Shown one piece after another: positions 47,432-59,112 of a stretch of 64,000 bases of DNA. The stretch covers positions 1-64,000 of the forward strand of contig JASANE010028070.1 of the NCBI GenBank assembly GCA_030248225.1. Reading direction: 5' to 3'. Each line of letters begins with the position of its first letter. Position 1 is the first letter of the stretch. This DNA comes from Trileptium ribeirensis. Its lineage: Eukaryota > Nematoda > Enoplea > Enoplida > Thoracostomopsidae. A model generated the notes under the pieces. That model ran no database searches, was not told the DNA's origin, and saw nothing but the letters and a program-made list of their open reading frames with translations. Made by a program: the position numbers and the translations under genes.

Positions 47432-47857
47432 CTTAAAGCATACCTTAGCTGCTTCCATAGAAATAATGTGTTTTATACATAGCTAGATGGCTGCCATTTA
47501 TGATTCTATTTTGTTTTTTCTTTTTGGTTTTTTTTAATTTTCAATGATTAAAGGCCAGTTCCCAAGCAGAAAACGCAATCCTCTCCTCCAACAAATACAG
47601 AATACCCTCATCAAAATCTACAAAATTTTCTACGGCTTTATTAGAGCAGCTATTTTGGCGCTATAAGCCAAATTTTAGAAATACCACCGGGAACGGAATT
47701 TTAAAATTGGTATAAGTTATTTTCATGCATGTGGCGGTTAAAAGTGAACCCACAGGGTTTACACGTTAAACACGATGTTTAATTGTTTTGAAAGTGTACT
47801 GGTAAGTCTTTACACATGAGCGACTAACCTTAAGGTCAACCATCACGTTTTGTAAAA

Positions 47858-48262
47858 GCCGATGTCGAATCGCTAACCCTTGTTACTGAAAAATGCTGGA
47901 TATTAGTTTTTCGCTAACAGAAAATTGACAAAACCAACCAAATGCTAGAAATTATACGTAGTATTCGAACAGAATTTTGGTGATTTTCAATTCCTTAATT
48001 TCTGTCAATCTTGCATATAGATTACACAGTATTCGCAAACAAATTTAATGCAGTAGTGACGCCACAAACAAATAGATTAGCCTTAAAATCCTCTTTGTTC
48101 AAATTTGCAAAGTTTTCGTTCCAAAAATTTCGTTAATATTATTAGAATATTCGTAAGCACAAAATGGCTAGAGTTTGGAGTATGTCCACGAGCAGTGTTG
48201 CGCCGAATTTCACTAGGCCAAAAAGCGTTCCGTAATAGTTGTTATGCGAAACTACAAAATTG
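47858..48262. mobile_element. Worn family C element without clear ends
   Basis: Shares with the 55- and 63-kb copies, in order: GTCGAATCGCTAACCCTTGT, TTACTGAAAAATG, TTTTTCGCTAACAGAAA, TTCGAACAGAATTTTGG, and at the far side CAAAAAGCGTTCCGTAATAG. The terminal AGTAAACTTAAA repeats are missing. Confidence 0.55.
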
Positions 48263-48839
48263 GATAGCTGGTGGGGTTATGTTAAAGTTTACTCTCGAAA
48301 CATGGTACTGGCAATCGAATGATAACTATTAGCAATGATATCAAGTTTTGGCAATTTTGCTATTTAGTTGTACGCACAGTGTCAGAATAGATCTAGCATT
48401 TCGGAAACATTAACTGTGATGAAATGACGCATACTTTAATCAGATGTATCCAGTACAATTGGTTCTATAGGCCTACATTGTAGAAAACGATTGTTTCTTG
48501 AAACTTGGGATTTACAAAATTTTGAATGATTCTGTCTCGGTGATCATAGGAAGATTAAATTGTCTTGTTTTGATATGTGTTGAAGATGGTCAGAATGATG
48601 TCCTTAATGTATTTGTATTATATTAATGCGTTTTTGCAACTTGCAGAACGCTTCAGAACCTGGAATTGGAAACACGAAAATGTAATTGAGCCCAGACCCT
48701 CTCTTCGGTTCATGCATCAGTTACTAGTATTATTAGATAGTAGGTAAAGTATTTTCTATAAAAAGATTTCACAAACAGAACTTCAGTTTCCGCAGCGACG
48801 ATATATTGGTCGACTTCTGCGTTTCGGATCTTTTCCTTT

Positions 48840-49440
48840 AGACCATCCAAGGCCAAATTTTGTCAATTTTGAAGATACATGGATAATTTTAGAACCTTTC
48901 AACTCAGTTCGAAGAGCCGATTCAAAAAATATACATTTTATCTAATTTTATACATTTTTTCCGATTTTTTGGGTTCCCTTTAGTACCTAAAACTTTTGAA
49001 AAAGAATTTTTTAGCGATAAATGTATAAATTTATATCCTTTCCACCCGTATTAAAGATCTGATTCGAATGGTGGTAAAATCGGCTGAATAAGTTTAGAGG
49101 TTACGAAGTGATGCCATTTATATCGAATTATAAATAGCTAATTCTAATTCGAGTTCTAAGCCTGAGCGTAACACTAATTCGTTAACCCGTCAACCGATTC
49201 GACACAGCTGGTCAGTCCGGCTCGACTGATATATAAAATGGCATATAAAATTATGCATGTATCCAGAAAAAATAAATTTCGAAAATTTTTAATACTAAGG
49301 AGATACGATTGGGAACTCAAGAAAATCGAAAAAATTTTCTGTAAAACTTGCCAGACAAACTAACTCGTCGCGCTGAGTAGAATGGTACCAAAATTACTAA
49401 TGCATCTTCAAAACTGACCAATTTCGGCATGGAGGAATTA
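48840..49440. mobile_element. Foldback element related to those at 0.7 and 57.7 kb
   Basis: Left GGCCAAATTTTGTCAATTTT, GAAGATACATGG pairs with right GATGCATCTTC-like and GACCAATTTCGGCATGG in inverse. GGGTTCCCTTTAGTACC pairs with TGGGAACTCAAG. Centre near 49130. It shares the motifs GAATGGTGGTAAA and TTTTCCGATTTTTTGGG with the segment in the 55-64 kb palindrome arms. Confidence 0.62.
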
Positions 49441-49950
49441 AAGGAAAAGAACTGGCATTTCTGTATATAAAATGCAACATGCTATAAACTAGTTAACCTC
49501 CTTAACGTACCGTTTAAAAGCAATCATCATGCCTAAAATTTTGAACCCGCATTTTGCGATTAGCTTAAAAGTATAGTTTTACGCCTTTTCAAAGATTACC
49601 GCGAAGTTAGTATTTGTGAACATTCTACCAAAATCTTTCAAAATGTTTTTGAAATAGGACGGAAACTTCCAGATCGTTGCAATGGCGCGGAGCATCAGCC
49701 TTGCTTAAAAGGTGGATTTCTTTTAACGTCAGTTAGTATATATAATTTGGAGCATGATGTGTTAGACTCACGACTACCGTTTTACGCAACGTTGAAGAAG
49801 ACGCACCTGCCAATGCTGAAGATTCGGTTTTTTAACAGTCGATGTGTCAAATTTGTTAATACTTGAAGGATTGTTAGAGCAGGCGATAAACGACATTGTG
49901 ATGTATGCATGTATGCCATCTGTATGAAAAATGCTATATATGTGTTTCAG

Positions 49951-50007
49951 GAACACTTCCAATGAGGAAGTCACTACGTCGTATATCGCTGGATTTATAT
50001 CTAAAAG
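49951..50007 (+). CDS. PPIP5K: PPIP5K exon 21 (basic tail segment)
   Basis: Completes codon 1063 (CGA) and encodes residues 1064-1081 plus one base of 1082. TLPMRKSLRRISLDLYLK is basic, with possible kinase target serines (RRIS). Small exon, but acceptor TGTGTTTCAG|GA and donor AAAG|GTACGA are good and both phases fit the neighbours. No confident alignment to relatives. Confidence 0.65.
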
Positions 50008-51570
50008 GTACGAGTTTCAACTTCGACAGTAGCTATTTAGCAGTTACTTTTTGTTTCCGCTCCACATCCATCAAAAATATCCTTGTAGAACACATTATAT
50101 GCTACCCTAAGACCACTGTGTTGATATGCTGACCATCAAAAATAGCTTATATAAATAGACCTTAGGATTAGTTATATTGTAGACCTTGAGTTTATTATTA
50201 CATCGTTTAATAAAGGTTACGCATATTATCGCGGTTAGAAAAATTCAAATGTTGCCCGTACTGGAACTTTATAAAATGAACTGAATCAGTGTCCGGAAAT
50301 ACATACTATAACATTATTATTGGGTAATATTGCTAATAAAAATGTAATTTAGTTATCTTACTAACCGTAACAAAGCATGACCGAAGAACGGCACAGAGCA
50401 AATCGTTTTCTCAGAATGTATACACTCACAATTTAAACCAATTATACCTGCTTTTAACATGTTCTCGTCCGTAATAACCATATTGAACTTAGCAAATTTC
50501 AGGGATAAAAGCTGTTTTCAGAATAAATATTTGTTATTACTTCGACCAATCCAATCCCGATGAATACTCATACACGTAGACCGGTCCCTTTCGACCTATC
50601 CCTTCCAAGGTATTTTAGAGGTGCGGCGGCTACGACGCAGGTCTCCTTATTTTTTACCGCTGGAATACCATCATCATAGGTGCCGAAAGTCCATCGGCTT
50701 GGTAGGTACATGGTCTCTGTCAAAAACGCTGATTTTAGAAATTTTCAGGACTCGAAATTTTTCTTAATTTTGCTAAAGTTTTCCCCAACTTCTGACAATT
50801 TGCAATGAATTTTATCTAATTTCCCTATTTTTGCCAATTCTATCGCAACTTTGGCTTTAGCTTATGGCCACCATCTCAAATATTTGATGATTAGAATGTG
50901 CTGTTACAATTCTCATTCGCAGTTTAGATACTCCTAACAGGTGGTCCTAACAAATATCGGAATAGCAGTGTCCTCACGAATGCTGTACAAGTTGCTGCTC
51001 AAACTTGTTTCGAAGATAGCTTCCAAAAAATGCCGCCTAACGTTATGTTATACCTATTGTATGCCGGAGTGAAAACTCTTACAATATTTTTACTATTAAC
51101 TCATGCTAATACATATCAGTTACAAAAACCAGGTAAAGATTGCTTGGCGATCAAATCGCATTTAATCGTTATTTTCCGGAATGGTGCTGATTTTAGGAAA
51201 TCAGCAAAACCTACCCAAAATATACTCTTTTTGTTGAAATCTGAGAGATGAGTGGTCGGATAAATCGAGTATTTCACCCAGTATTGCAAAACGAAGTGTT
51301 TTGTTGGACCCAAACTGTCAAAGTAACTCTTCAAGTGACGTGTACATTGCATTAGTGTTTATTCCTAAAGTTGATATAAACATACGCTATATTCTCTGCG
51401 CACACCTTTAGTTGATTCTAGCGTTACACAGTACAGCAACCTTTAAAAGCTATAAGTTTAATACAAAGCTATCTATAACCAGGTTATATTAAACCAAGTG
51501 GTTATACTTTTAACTACTTGCTTTTGCAGAAAAAAGGCGGTATTTGCTAAATACATATCCAAATTTTCAG
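50008..51570 (+). other. PPIP5K: Intron 21 of PPIP5K
   Basis: 1563 bp. Holds a family E copy (50569-50880); the rest is AT-rich without recognised features. Confidence 0.7.
50569..50880 (+). repeat. Family E repeat, right end worn
   Basis: Starts CATACACGTAGACC. GC-rich left part, then AAATTTTCAGGACTCGAAAT, TTTTTCTTAATTTTGCTAAA, TTCCCTATTTTTGCC. The usual right end is not recognisable. Same orientation as the gene. Confidence 0.58.
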
Positions 51571-51681
51571 GTGCTGGCAAAAACATCATCAGCACGGTGG
51601 TGATTCACGGAAACCGGCTCGAGAAGACGTGTGAAGATCCTGCAGCTGAAGACTCAGAAACGAACACGGGAGACGACGAAG
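51571..51681 (+). CDS. PPIP5K: PPIP5K exon 22 (tail segment)
   Basis: Completes codon 1082 (GGT) and encodes residues 1083-1118 plus one base of 1119. KNIISTVVIHGN resembles the family's LFSTSVLGG motif, which in relatives is followed by SSSAPNL; here RLEKT follows. Then an acidic stretch, CEDPAAEDSETNTGDDE. Acceptor AATTTTCAG|GT, donor GAAG|GTACGC. Confidence 0.75.
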
Positions 51682-53172
51682 GTACGCCCGATCAGTGACT
51701 CGGTACTACAATGTTCACAGCATATTTTGCTCGATAGTAATGTAGTAGCAGTGTATACATCCTGAAGCAATTGAACAACCATCACAAACGTTTGGAGTGC
51801 ATGAGTTTTGACACTAACCATAACAAACTACAGTTATTTCATACAGGCTGGCCTTTCAAGCCATTTGCGTAATCAACACAATAGATCAAAAGTGGAAATG
51901 TCGATAGAAATGTCATTAGACAGAATAGAATAGTGTTATGTTTTGTTTTAAAGACACTTTCTTGTTGTCCATTTCGCCTTGCACCGATATGTCTAAAAGT
52001 TTCTTTAGACAATTTATATTTGTCTACATGTGTACGTAGAAGATGCCCCATTCGAGTGAGAAGTTTACGACATGCCGAAACCAAGTCAAGCGGGCATTTA
52101 TAAAATATATGTAGCCAATAGAAACACCTAAGACTAATTCTGGCAAAAGTCTATATTCGGATAGAAAAAATACTTTACAGCAGCCATTTTGTGATCTGTT
52201 AAAATTATAAAAGAATGAGCCGATTGAGAAAGCTTCTAGTACGTAACCTCATAAAGTATATGATCCAAAAATATTTGCCGAAAAAATAAGTAAACAAAGA
52301 CACTTTAGTTTTTAAAATACCAATGCCAAAATCATTAGGTAACACTGCACAGAATACTATGTGGGGAATACTTTATCGTGCTGAACACGGTGGTGTTCGT
52401 AAGACGGTACCTGAACAACTGCCAAGTAGGCAACAAACAAGAGATCACTTCACAAATTTTAATCCACCGTTGTATTCCCGAACCCCAGCTACAGTGAAGC
52501 TGGTCTTCACTAATCATCTAGTTATACATTTGGAAACAAAAATTATATATTTTGTGGTTATCGCATACGCAATATGGCACTAATTTGTCAATTCATTAAT
52601 TTTGACACAAATTTTGGAAAATATAACCTTTAGGGGTGGAAGTGAAATATATTCTGTGGCGTAATTCATATACTAAGCCTGAGTTTGAGCCTTAGGCTAA
52701 GATAGGATCTTTAAATGTGGGTTATATATACTTAGGCGAATCCGATGCCGCGACTGCGGTCCCGACCCTCCCGTACTACACTATTCTCTTTCTAGTAATA
52801 TAACGTCCTTCCCATAAAGATGGCACGGGCCCAAGTTTTGAAGAGCCGAGTCGAATTCGTGATTTTGCTGGTCATTGAAGATTGAGGGTGGCAGACACTT
52901 TGACGGTTTGTTTATTAACGTTAGAATTTCCCGAGTGGCAGTGTCTGTTTTCATTGTTTTTTTTCTTGTTGCTTTGAATAACTTGTTCATATCATGTTGA
53001 CCATCGCAGGAAGCCAATACATTTTAATACTAATTGAGAAAAATGCACAATTAGAATCCGATATGGCACAAAGGGTTCAGTGACATCGGTCTGGATTGCT
53101 GTTTCTGTTGACAATCTTTCCAATCTTCACTTCATAAATTATAAAATATAATAGAACAAATAACTCTTTCAG
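51682..53172 (+). other. PPIP5K: Intron 22 of PPIP5K
   Basis: 1491 bp. Holds a family A copy (about 52610-52840); nothing else recognised. Confidence 0.7.
52610..52840 (-). mobile_element. Family A inverted-ended element, copy 4
   Basis: Starts ATATAACCTTTAGGGGTGGA. Minus-strand interior has the family's ACGTTATATTACTAGAAAGA-like block, a GC-rich block and CCTAAGCT/TTAGGCT units. The right end, CTTTATGGGAAGGACGTTA in reverse complement, is degraded. Confidence 0.65.
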
Positions 53173-53307
53173 TGGGCTCCGAACCGAAGTCTGTCGACGA
53201 AGGCAAAGGCTCAACGATGAACGAGATGATGAGAATGTTTCGTAAATCTTCGCTTCCTGATATGACTAAGTTGGATTCTGATGAAGAACGACGTCGCGAA
53301 AAAGATG
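53173..53307 (+). CDS. PPIP5K: PPIP5K exon 23 (tail segment)
   Basis: Completes codon 1119 (GTG) and encodes residues 1120-1163 plus one base of 1164. EMMRMFRKSSLPDMTKLDSD is followed by a charged EERRREKD helix-like end. No recognised domain; a helical, phosphorylatable tail is plausible. Acceptor CTCTTTCAG|TG and donor GATG|GTAAGC are both strong. Confidence 0.78.
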
Positions 53308-53578
53308 GTAAGCGTATCCGATCTAAAACGCTACACCCGATAACAATATCGAGTGGAGGGTGCTACGTGCTTTCAGGATTATAGATTCGATATCTGGGAA
53401 AGCACTGACAATATGAACCTAAAAACTGTTCGAAACTAAAATATGTTTACACTACATGCTTGTTTCGGCCCATAGTCAGTACTGAGTATTGAGTTCAACA
53501 GTTATACATGCAGCAAAATCATTCCGATTAACTGGTTGCGTATTTTATAGCGGTTCTTAACCATTTGTGCAAGCTTAG

Positions 53579-53703
53579 TGTCGATTATCCCTACTTTTCC
53601 AACTGACGCCCTCGACAGCAATAATTGCAAGCTTTCTAATCTTGCTATCAGAGAAGAAAAAATTTCCAAATCTTCGCAAGCTCCAAAGCTGATCATTAAA
53701 TAG
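53579..53703 (+). CDS. PPIP5K: PPIP5K exon 24 (probable last exon)
   Basis: Completes codon 1164 (GTG) and encodes residues 1165-1204, then TAG. SIIPTFPTDALDSNNCKLSN recalls the family's C-terminal PSICPLETLHNALSL block, weakly. The acceptor AGCTTAG|TG is modest and the site was picked because phase 1 fits. If wrong, the gene goes on into the repeat-rich 54-64 kb region. ATTAAA overlaps the end of the frame, and an AATAAA lies at 54142. Confidence 0.45.
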
Positions 53704-55051
53704 CATAAGGCATCGAATCCGGTCTGAACAGCAGCAAAGACTTACGAGTTTTTCGTAAGCTGTTTTTTTTGGATACTAGAATGGGCGGCAAGCGTACTCG
53801 ACCTGACGCGGTAACTTTTATAAAGCTGAGAATTTAGGTATATGTCTTGGCAATGCTTTTTTCAGCTTAAACTGACAAGTTTTCCGGGTTCTGCTTCCAT
53901 CGTAATTGCATTATATACTGACACACGGTGTGGTAACACTGGCAAAGCTCCACCACAAAATCGTGCCGTTTAGAACTAAAGAGAATATTTAAACTTTTGT
54001 ATTTTAATTTAGCAGAAAACAAGAAAACATACTGCAGGGAGTGTGCGTATAGTTTTAAACCTTTTTGAATTATCTATGCCAAGTATTTTATCAGACTTCG
54101 CCTGAATTGTGAAGTCTAAGCTAAGGCTAAGCCGTGACCAGAATAAAATGAATCCCCAATTTATATAATTTTTCAACATTTAGCAATGCAGAGTATCGTT
54201 CAAAAACAGGTATAGAGCTCCTTGTATGTCAATATTTTTGAGATCATCATTCGGTTCGTTATACCTCACCAAAATCCACACCCCAAGGTGATTGATCGTA
54301 ATAATTTAACTACTGTTAGTTTTAAAAATAAAAGCTCTAAAAATTGTTCCGCTACTAATTGTTTGCATCGGCTGCCTTTGAAGTCAAACAGCCGGCTATC
54401 CTTGGGGGGTTAAATTTTGGGCCTGCCTACATTTTCACCACCGGGGTCCAACACCTTCTGTCACTGTACCTTGCGGAGAATATTTTTCAGCAAAATAATG
54501 AAATAAATATCTTTTTACAACATAAATAGTTTCTTGCGAAAGATGCACGATATAAATGACACATTGTATGACATGCTTAGCGGATCCTGTCATAACAGGT
54601 TCAGCTCCTCGTATTCCTTCAAAATTTTATTATATCATTAAGCGTTGAAAGTACAATGTTTAACGCCTTTGTCAATCGCCTAGCCAGGTAGGATATTTGC
54701 TCAATCTATGTTTAGAATTATATTACAGGGTATACGGGTACTACAGCCTAATAAATGTCTGGCGGTGGTCGGCAATCTTTATTCTTCCAAAATTCCATAG
54801 CCCAGTGTTTGTTTAATACGTTCCTGCCAGGCAAGGCCATGATTTTCTGCCAGAATCTTTGAAAATATCTTGCTAAGTAAAAAATATTTCGCTCTTGGAA
54901 ATAGCCGTGATTGTCAGCAAAAATAAAAAATCACAGGTAAAAAAGCAACTTACAGCAGCCAGATCCAATAAATTATGGTTGAAATATATAAAGGTAACAA
55001 ATTTGACAACAATGGGTTACGATCGATAGACCCTAGTGATGGACAGTGTCA
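53704..55051. other. 3' flank of PPIP5K, no gene seen
   Basis: AT-rich, presumably 3' untranslated and intergenic sequence. AATAAA occurs at 54142-54147 and 54502-54507. I see no further exon with family similarity and no repeat family member before the palindrome begins near 55052. Confidence 0.55.
54142..54147 (+). terminator. Candidate polyadenylation signal AATAAA
   Basis: Standard hexamer about 440 bp after the proposed stop codon. Position alone supports it; AATAAA is common in AT-rich DNA. Confidence 0.3.
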
Positions 55052-55530
55052 CGAGTAATGCGCGAGTAAACTTAAAATAACCCCGCCAAGCATCCTATTT
55101 TGTATTTTTGCATAAAATTTGTTACGGAACGCTTTTTGGATAATTGAAACTCGGATCACAGCGATTGGGATTGAAATCTAACCATTTAGTGTTCGCCAAA
55201 ATTCAAGTAAAATTACCTAAATTTTTGAGGACGAAAATTTGTCGATTTGATTGTGACGTTATTTTTCCATTAAATTTGTTCACGAACACTGAATAACCCA
55301 AATTTAAATGGCCATGGATTAGTGAACAGAATTTCTGGAAATTAAAATCTCCGTAATTCTGTTCGCACACAAGTCTAATTTCAGGCACTTGAATTGGATT
55401 TTGCCAAGTTTCTATTAGCGAAAAACCGAATGAAATTAAGTCTTTTTTCCGTAACAAGGGTTTCCGATTCGATATCGGTAATGACAAAATAGGATGGTTG
55501 GCGGGGTCAATTTAAGTTTACTCACACATA
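55052..55530 (-). mobile_element. Family C inverted-ended element, copy 2 (left palindrome arm)
   Basis: Left end GCGCGAGTAAACTTAAAATA then ACCCCGCCAAGCATCCTATT; right end GGATGGTTGGCGGGGTCAAT then TTAAGTTTACTCACACAT. Also inner inverted GTTACGGA/TCCGTAAC. The minus strand has an open frame of 94 codons (55203-55487), including NPIQVPEIRLVCEQNYGDFN. Flanks show ACTAGT on the right. Confidence 0.78.
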
Positions 55531-55752
55531 ACTAGTGAAAGTCTAGAGGAACAGCATGATCCGTAAACCGACTGCAATTGCCAAGACATCAACACTCATA
55601 TGAACTAATATTCTTGAGCGACATTGAGGTTTTAATAAATTGAATGTTGATGCAATAAAACGTCTTCCACTACTTTGCATGCGATTCGGTACGTACTGGA
55701 AACAGCTGCATCCGCCGATAAAAATGCATAAAAATGGATAACTAATTGTTAT

Positions 55753-55940
55753 TCATGGGGGCGGACGTTATATCGTTAGAGAAAGAACAGCTTAAAGAGC
55801 AAGGGTTCACAGGGGTGCGGTGGTTCCCCGGCTTAGTCTTAATGCTTAAAGTATGGTTTATAGTGGGACGTTTAGCTTAGCTTCAGTATATCAAGAATAT
55901 CGTAGCATTAATTTCTTTCCGCCCGATAAAAGTTTAAATG
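55753..55940 (+). mobile_element. Family A inverted-ended element, copy 5 (left palindrome arm)
   Basis: Starts GGGGGCGGACGTTATATCGT and ends CTTTCCGCCCGATAAAAGT; interior with CTTAGTCTTA and AGCTTAGCTTCAGTATATC. Mirrored by the copy at 63112-63297. Confidence 0.72.
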
Positions 55941-56536
55941 GCCGAGATTCCTAAGAGAAAGCTGAGCTGTTATCGTAGAAGTATTTTGTCAGCCGGGGTA
56001 TTAAATTCGAGCCATCATGTAACGTTTGGCTGTCTTGACAAGCGGATTGTGTTCCAACTTCAGATCTCGCAAACGATAAAGAATGCATTTTGGGGCTTCG
56101 TTCCGCCGATTCGTTCGCTCTGAAACGCCCTTCATAATCGCTTGTGGCCGAAACAGATACTAGACTGGATCGATGCAAACACGGAGCCTGATTTCGCTAC
56201 AAACACAAGCGCGTACAGAAATACATTCTTACTGCAGTCCGAAAGATAACGAGAAACTACTGCTGATGACTTAGACGCACATATCATGTGAATTTTAACT
56301 ATCGCTGAAATCCATTTGGCTATTATTTTTCTCTCGGTTTAGTCCTGAAATATTTGCATGTCAACTTATACAGCTCCTTTTCGCAAATCTTTACTTTCTG
56401 CATTCGCGGTATGTATTGTACATAAATTTTTTCCGATTTAGTTTGATCGCTGCCTAATTTTCACGATTTTCAGGAAAGGCTGACATATTGCTGATTTGAC
56501 AAAATAATGAGCCCATCTTACTGCAAAATTCCTTTG

Positions 56537-56560
56537 TTACATACGACATGTCGTATGTAA
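56537..56560. repeat. Perfect 24-bp palindrome TTACATACGACATGTCG...
   Basis: TTACATACGACA followed by its exact complement TGTCGTATGTAA. Repeated in the mirror arm at about 62521-62544 with slightly changed flanks. Could be a protein-binding dyad or a cruciform-prone site. Confidence 0.7.
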
Positions 56561-58109
56561 GCATATGTACATATCTACGAAACTCTATAGCTTCTTTGAA
56601 CCTGTACTTGTCTTTCAAGTAGAAAGATATTTTTAGTTATGCCTTTTACTTTACTATAGATCTTAAGCGAAACATTATTTTGGAAATATTTTAAACAATG
56701 CAGGTGACAATTTAATTCCAAGCGTCGTAATTCCTAGTACTAAGTGGTGTATTGTATATCCTTGTTATTTGTATTGAAAACTTATCAGATAGAAAAGTAA
56801 ACTGCGGAAGTTATACTTGCAGCATTTAATTACAAAGCATGCGAGAATGCCCAGCTTGAAATGCACTACTTAATATGATACGGTGTTCTCGAAATTTTGA
56901 AACCGTTCTGTGGCATTGCGCGACGATTACATTATAAAGACCTACAATGTGAAAGTTTTCCTGGCAATAGTCTACACCTGCCTGCCAGCAGTCAACAGCA
57001 TACCATCCAATAGTATAAAAAAATTTTATTAACTCGACACTTTTGCAAGGTTAACATTTTGTTACCTTGAAAAAAAGCAAAAGTTATTCAGCTATAAACA
57101 GTAAATATGGACTAATTGCTAAATGTTCACTTTCAACAATGCAAACTGCTCCGCTCTAATTAGATGAAATTTCAGTTGATTCTTACTTTTATCACTGATT
57201 CACCGCCTATAGATACAATGATCGGCTTTTGGCGGGCAATTCTGTGTTTTAGTTTTTAACTGAAATTCGGTCCACTTTAGCAAGCCTTGTGGTCTGATCC
57301 TTTTCATTTTACATTCATACCATATCCACTCTCCACTTCGGCGTCTTTCTCATGCATTGGATTTTCATATTTGGCTTAAGTCTCTAAACGGGCTGACAAA
57401 TTACACTATTAGTAGATATCGTGCAGTTCCTTTGCTTAATTGGACACCATACGTTGATAAGCTTGACGTTTGTGTGCTAGATCGACACTCATAATTAATG
57501 AAAGGCTAAAAGAACTAGTCCCTTCGTGTACATATAGATATTACTTTTTCAAAACAACATTGCTTGCAGTCATGAGCTTGTCAATTTTTTTCTATTGTTT
57601 TTTGGTTTCCAATTGGTGCATGAAATTTCCAAAAAATATTTCTCCACAAAATACGTATCGTTAATATCTTAATCGAACCGCATTGAGGTGTTGAGTGGAA
57701 ATGGTCATAAAATCAGCATTAAACTTAGACTTTTAAACCAAGGATTAGGGATATCCTATGAATGGAAAAAAAAACTCCTTAACCCATGAACCATTTGGGC
57801 ACATTTAAACCGCACCATTCTACTCAGCTTTTAAAATGAGGTTTGAATGATATATCAAATTACGTATTTATCCGGAAAAAATTGTTTTTTAAAATTTTGG
57901 GTATTTGGGAGCACAAAATCGAGAAAAAATTTTGTCAGTAAAATGGCTGAAATGGCTGCTTTTTGAGCTAGTCTCGGCAAGTCGAGCTGCATGAAACTAA
58001 ATTATTATCGTTGTATCCTCAAATTTTGCACCAAATTTCGGGTGAGCTAACCGAAAATACCAGCAAACACTAAAGTTCAGAACAGCATCTTGAGAGTTTG
58101 GCGTGATAA

Positions 58110-58300
58110 ACCATCTCACGGCCCATATCACATTTAGGGAGCCGGACGTTTTATCGTTAGAAAAAAGAACAGATTAGAGCGGGGGTTCGGGGCTTGGGGT
58201 ATATGGGGTTATATAGAGACCTTAGCTTAAAGGCTTTGTATATCAAGAACAGCATGGATAATTTCATTTCCGCCCCTAAACAGTTAACATTAGCCAATAT
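58110..58300 (+). mobile_element. Family A inverted-ended element, copy 6 (left palindrome arm)
   Basis: Left CGGCCCATATCACATTTAGG then GAGCCGGACGTT; right TTTCCGCCCCTAAACAGTTA then ACATTAGCCAATATC. Long terminal inverted repeats as in copy 1. Mirrored at 60817-61005. Confidence 0.75.
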
Positions 58301-59112
58301 CAGCAAGTATTAGTATGTGTGTGGTAGCGCGATGTCAAGCTTTGCGTCCAATGTAAGTGTACATAAGTATGAGTAAGCAGATCCAAGCAAAAAACTCCCA
58401 ATGAACGGTGTAATCGTCATGAAGTAGCGTTTGCCACGATTTTGCAACAGTGTACCGGGTGCGCGTTTTCCCACTGTGGTGGGTAGGGGGCCTTTTTCTG
58501 TTAGGTACGAGTAAGGGCAGCAAAAAATATCGGGCGGTAGGGAGAGCCGTACTAGGTCTGCATAAAACTTAGGAAGAGGCTAACCTCTCTCTCTCCGGGG
58601 TGACGGTAGTCTTTTTATGTGCGCACCAAAAGCTACGGCAGCTGGATTTGGCAACTTCCTAACACCATGCCCATAGGACCCCGCTATTCAGGAACCTCAA
58701 AGGGTGGGCCATAATTTTTAATTTCTGACACTTTCTCGTTCAGATCCAAGAAGCTATTTGGCCCACAAAGTGGAAGCGCGCTCTCAGCAATAAGGTGTGT
58801 TCGGGACCCGCCCGATCAGGTTGCGCACGCGTGTCTAGTATCCCGGTACGATCACCCCGAGGTCCCCCAGGGAGGCGGCACCGGCATCTGCTCACAGCCA
58901 TAGCGCCCAACCGATACCTCCCTTTCCTGACCTCTGGAAGTTGTTTGATTCGTTATTAATTTAGAATAAATTTCTGGATATATCCGACTGGCAGTATAAA
59001 ATTTTGACTCGACTCTATTCTCATAGCATGATCTATCTAACCCTACTATTCAGCGTGTAAAAAAGGTGGTCCCCACAGGGTTCCGCACAATTCTCATAGT
59101 TTAACGCTCCAA

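Larger units (their letters stand above)
44443..49950 (+). other. PPIP5K: Intron 20 of PPIP5K
   Basis: 5508 bp, the longest intron. Holds a foldback element (46861-47431), a worn family C copy (about 47858-48262) and a second foldback element (48840-49440). An exon-like stretch at 48648-48727 was rejected. A tail exon without detectable similarity could still be hidden here. Confidence 0.6.
3515..53703 (+). other. PPIP5K: PPIP5K gene, whole coding span of 24 exons
   Basis: Diphosphoinositol pentakisphosphate kinase (Vip1 family) phosphorylates InsP6 and 5-InsP7 at position 1 to give 1-InsP7 and InsP8, and its second domain hydrolyses the same products; it is normally cytosolic. I joined 24 exons by matching the translation to the animal PPIP5K family and by requiring GT...AG borders with compatible phases. 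All 23 junctions keep the frame, giving 3615 nt including the stop, or 1204 residues, close to the usual 1200 to 1450. Kinase landmarks are RIVVWICTLERK (21-32), KPFVEKP (195-201), GGGSQ (218-222), HAEARKSP (271-278) and CDVNG (333-337). Phosphatase landmarks are RHGDRTP (401-407), KWGGELTPAG, EEGRVQ (633-638) and ELHFSPG (982-988). No internal stop or frameshift was found in the conserved part, so the gene looks functional. The 5' end (no upstream exon found) and the last exon are the weak points. Confidence 0.93.

Noticed and set aside
48648..48727. Exon-like stretch after CTTGCAG (RFRTWNWKHENVIEPRPS)
   Set aside because: Its end phase (2) does not match exon 21 and it has no similarity to relatives.
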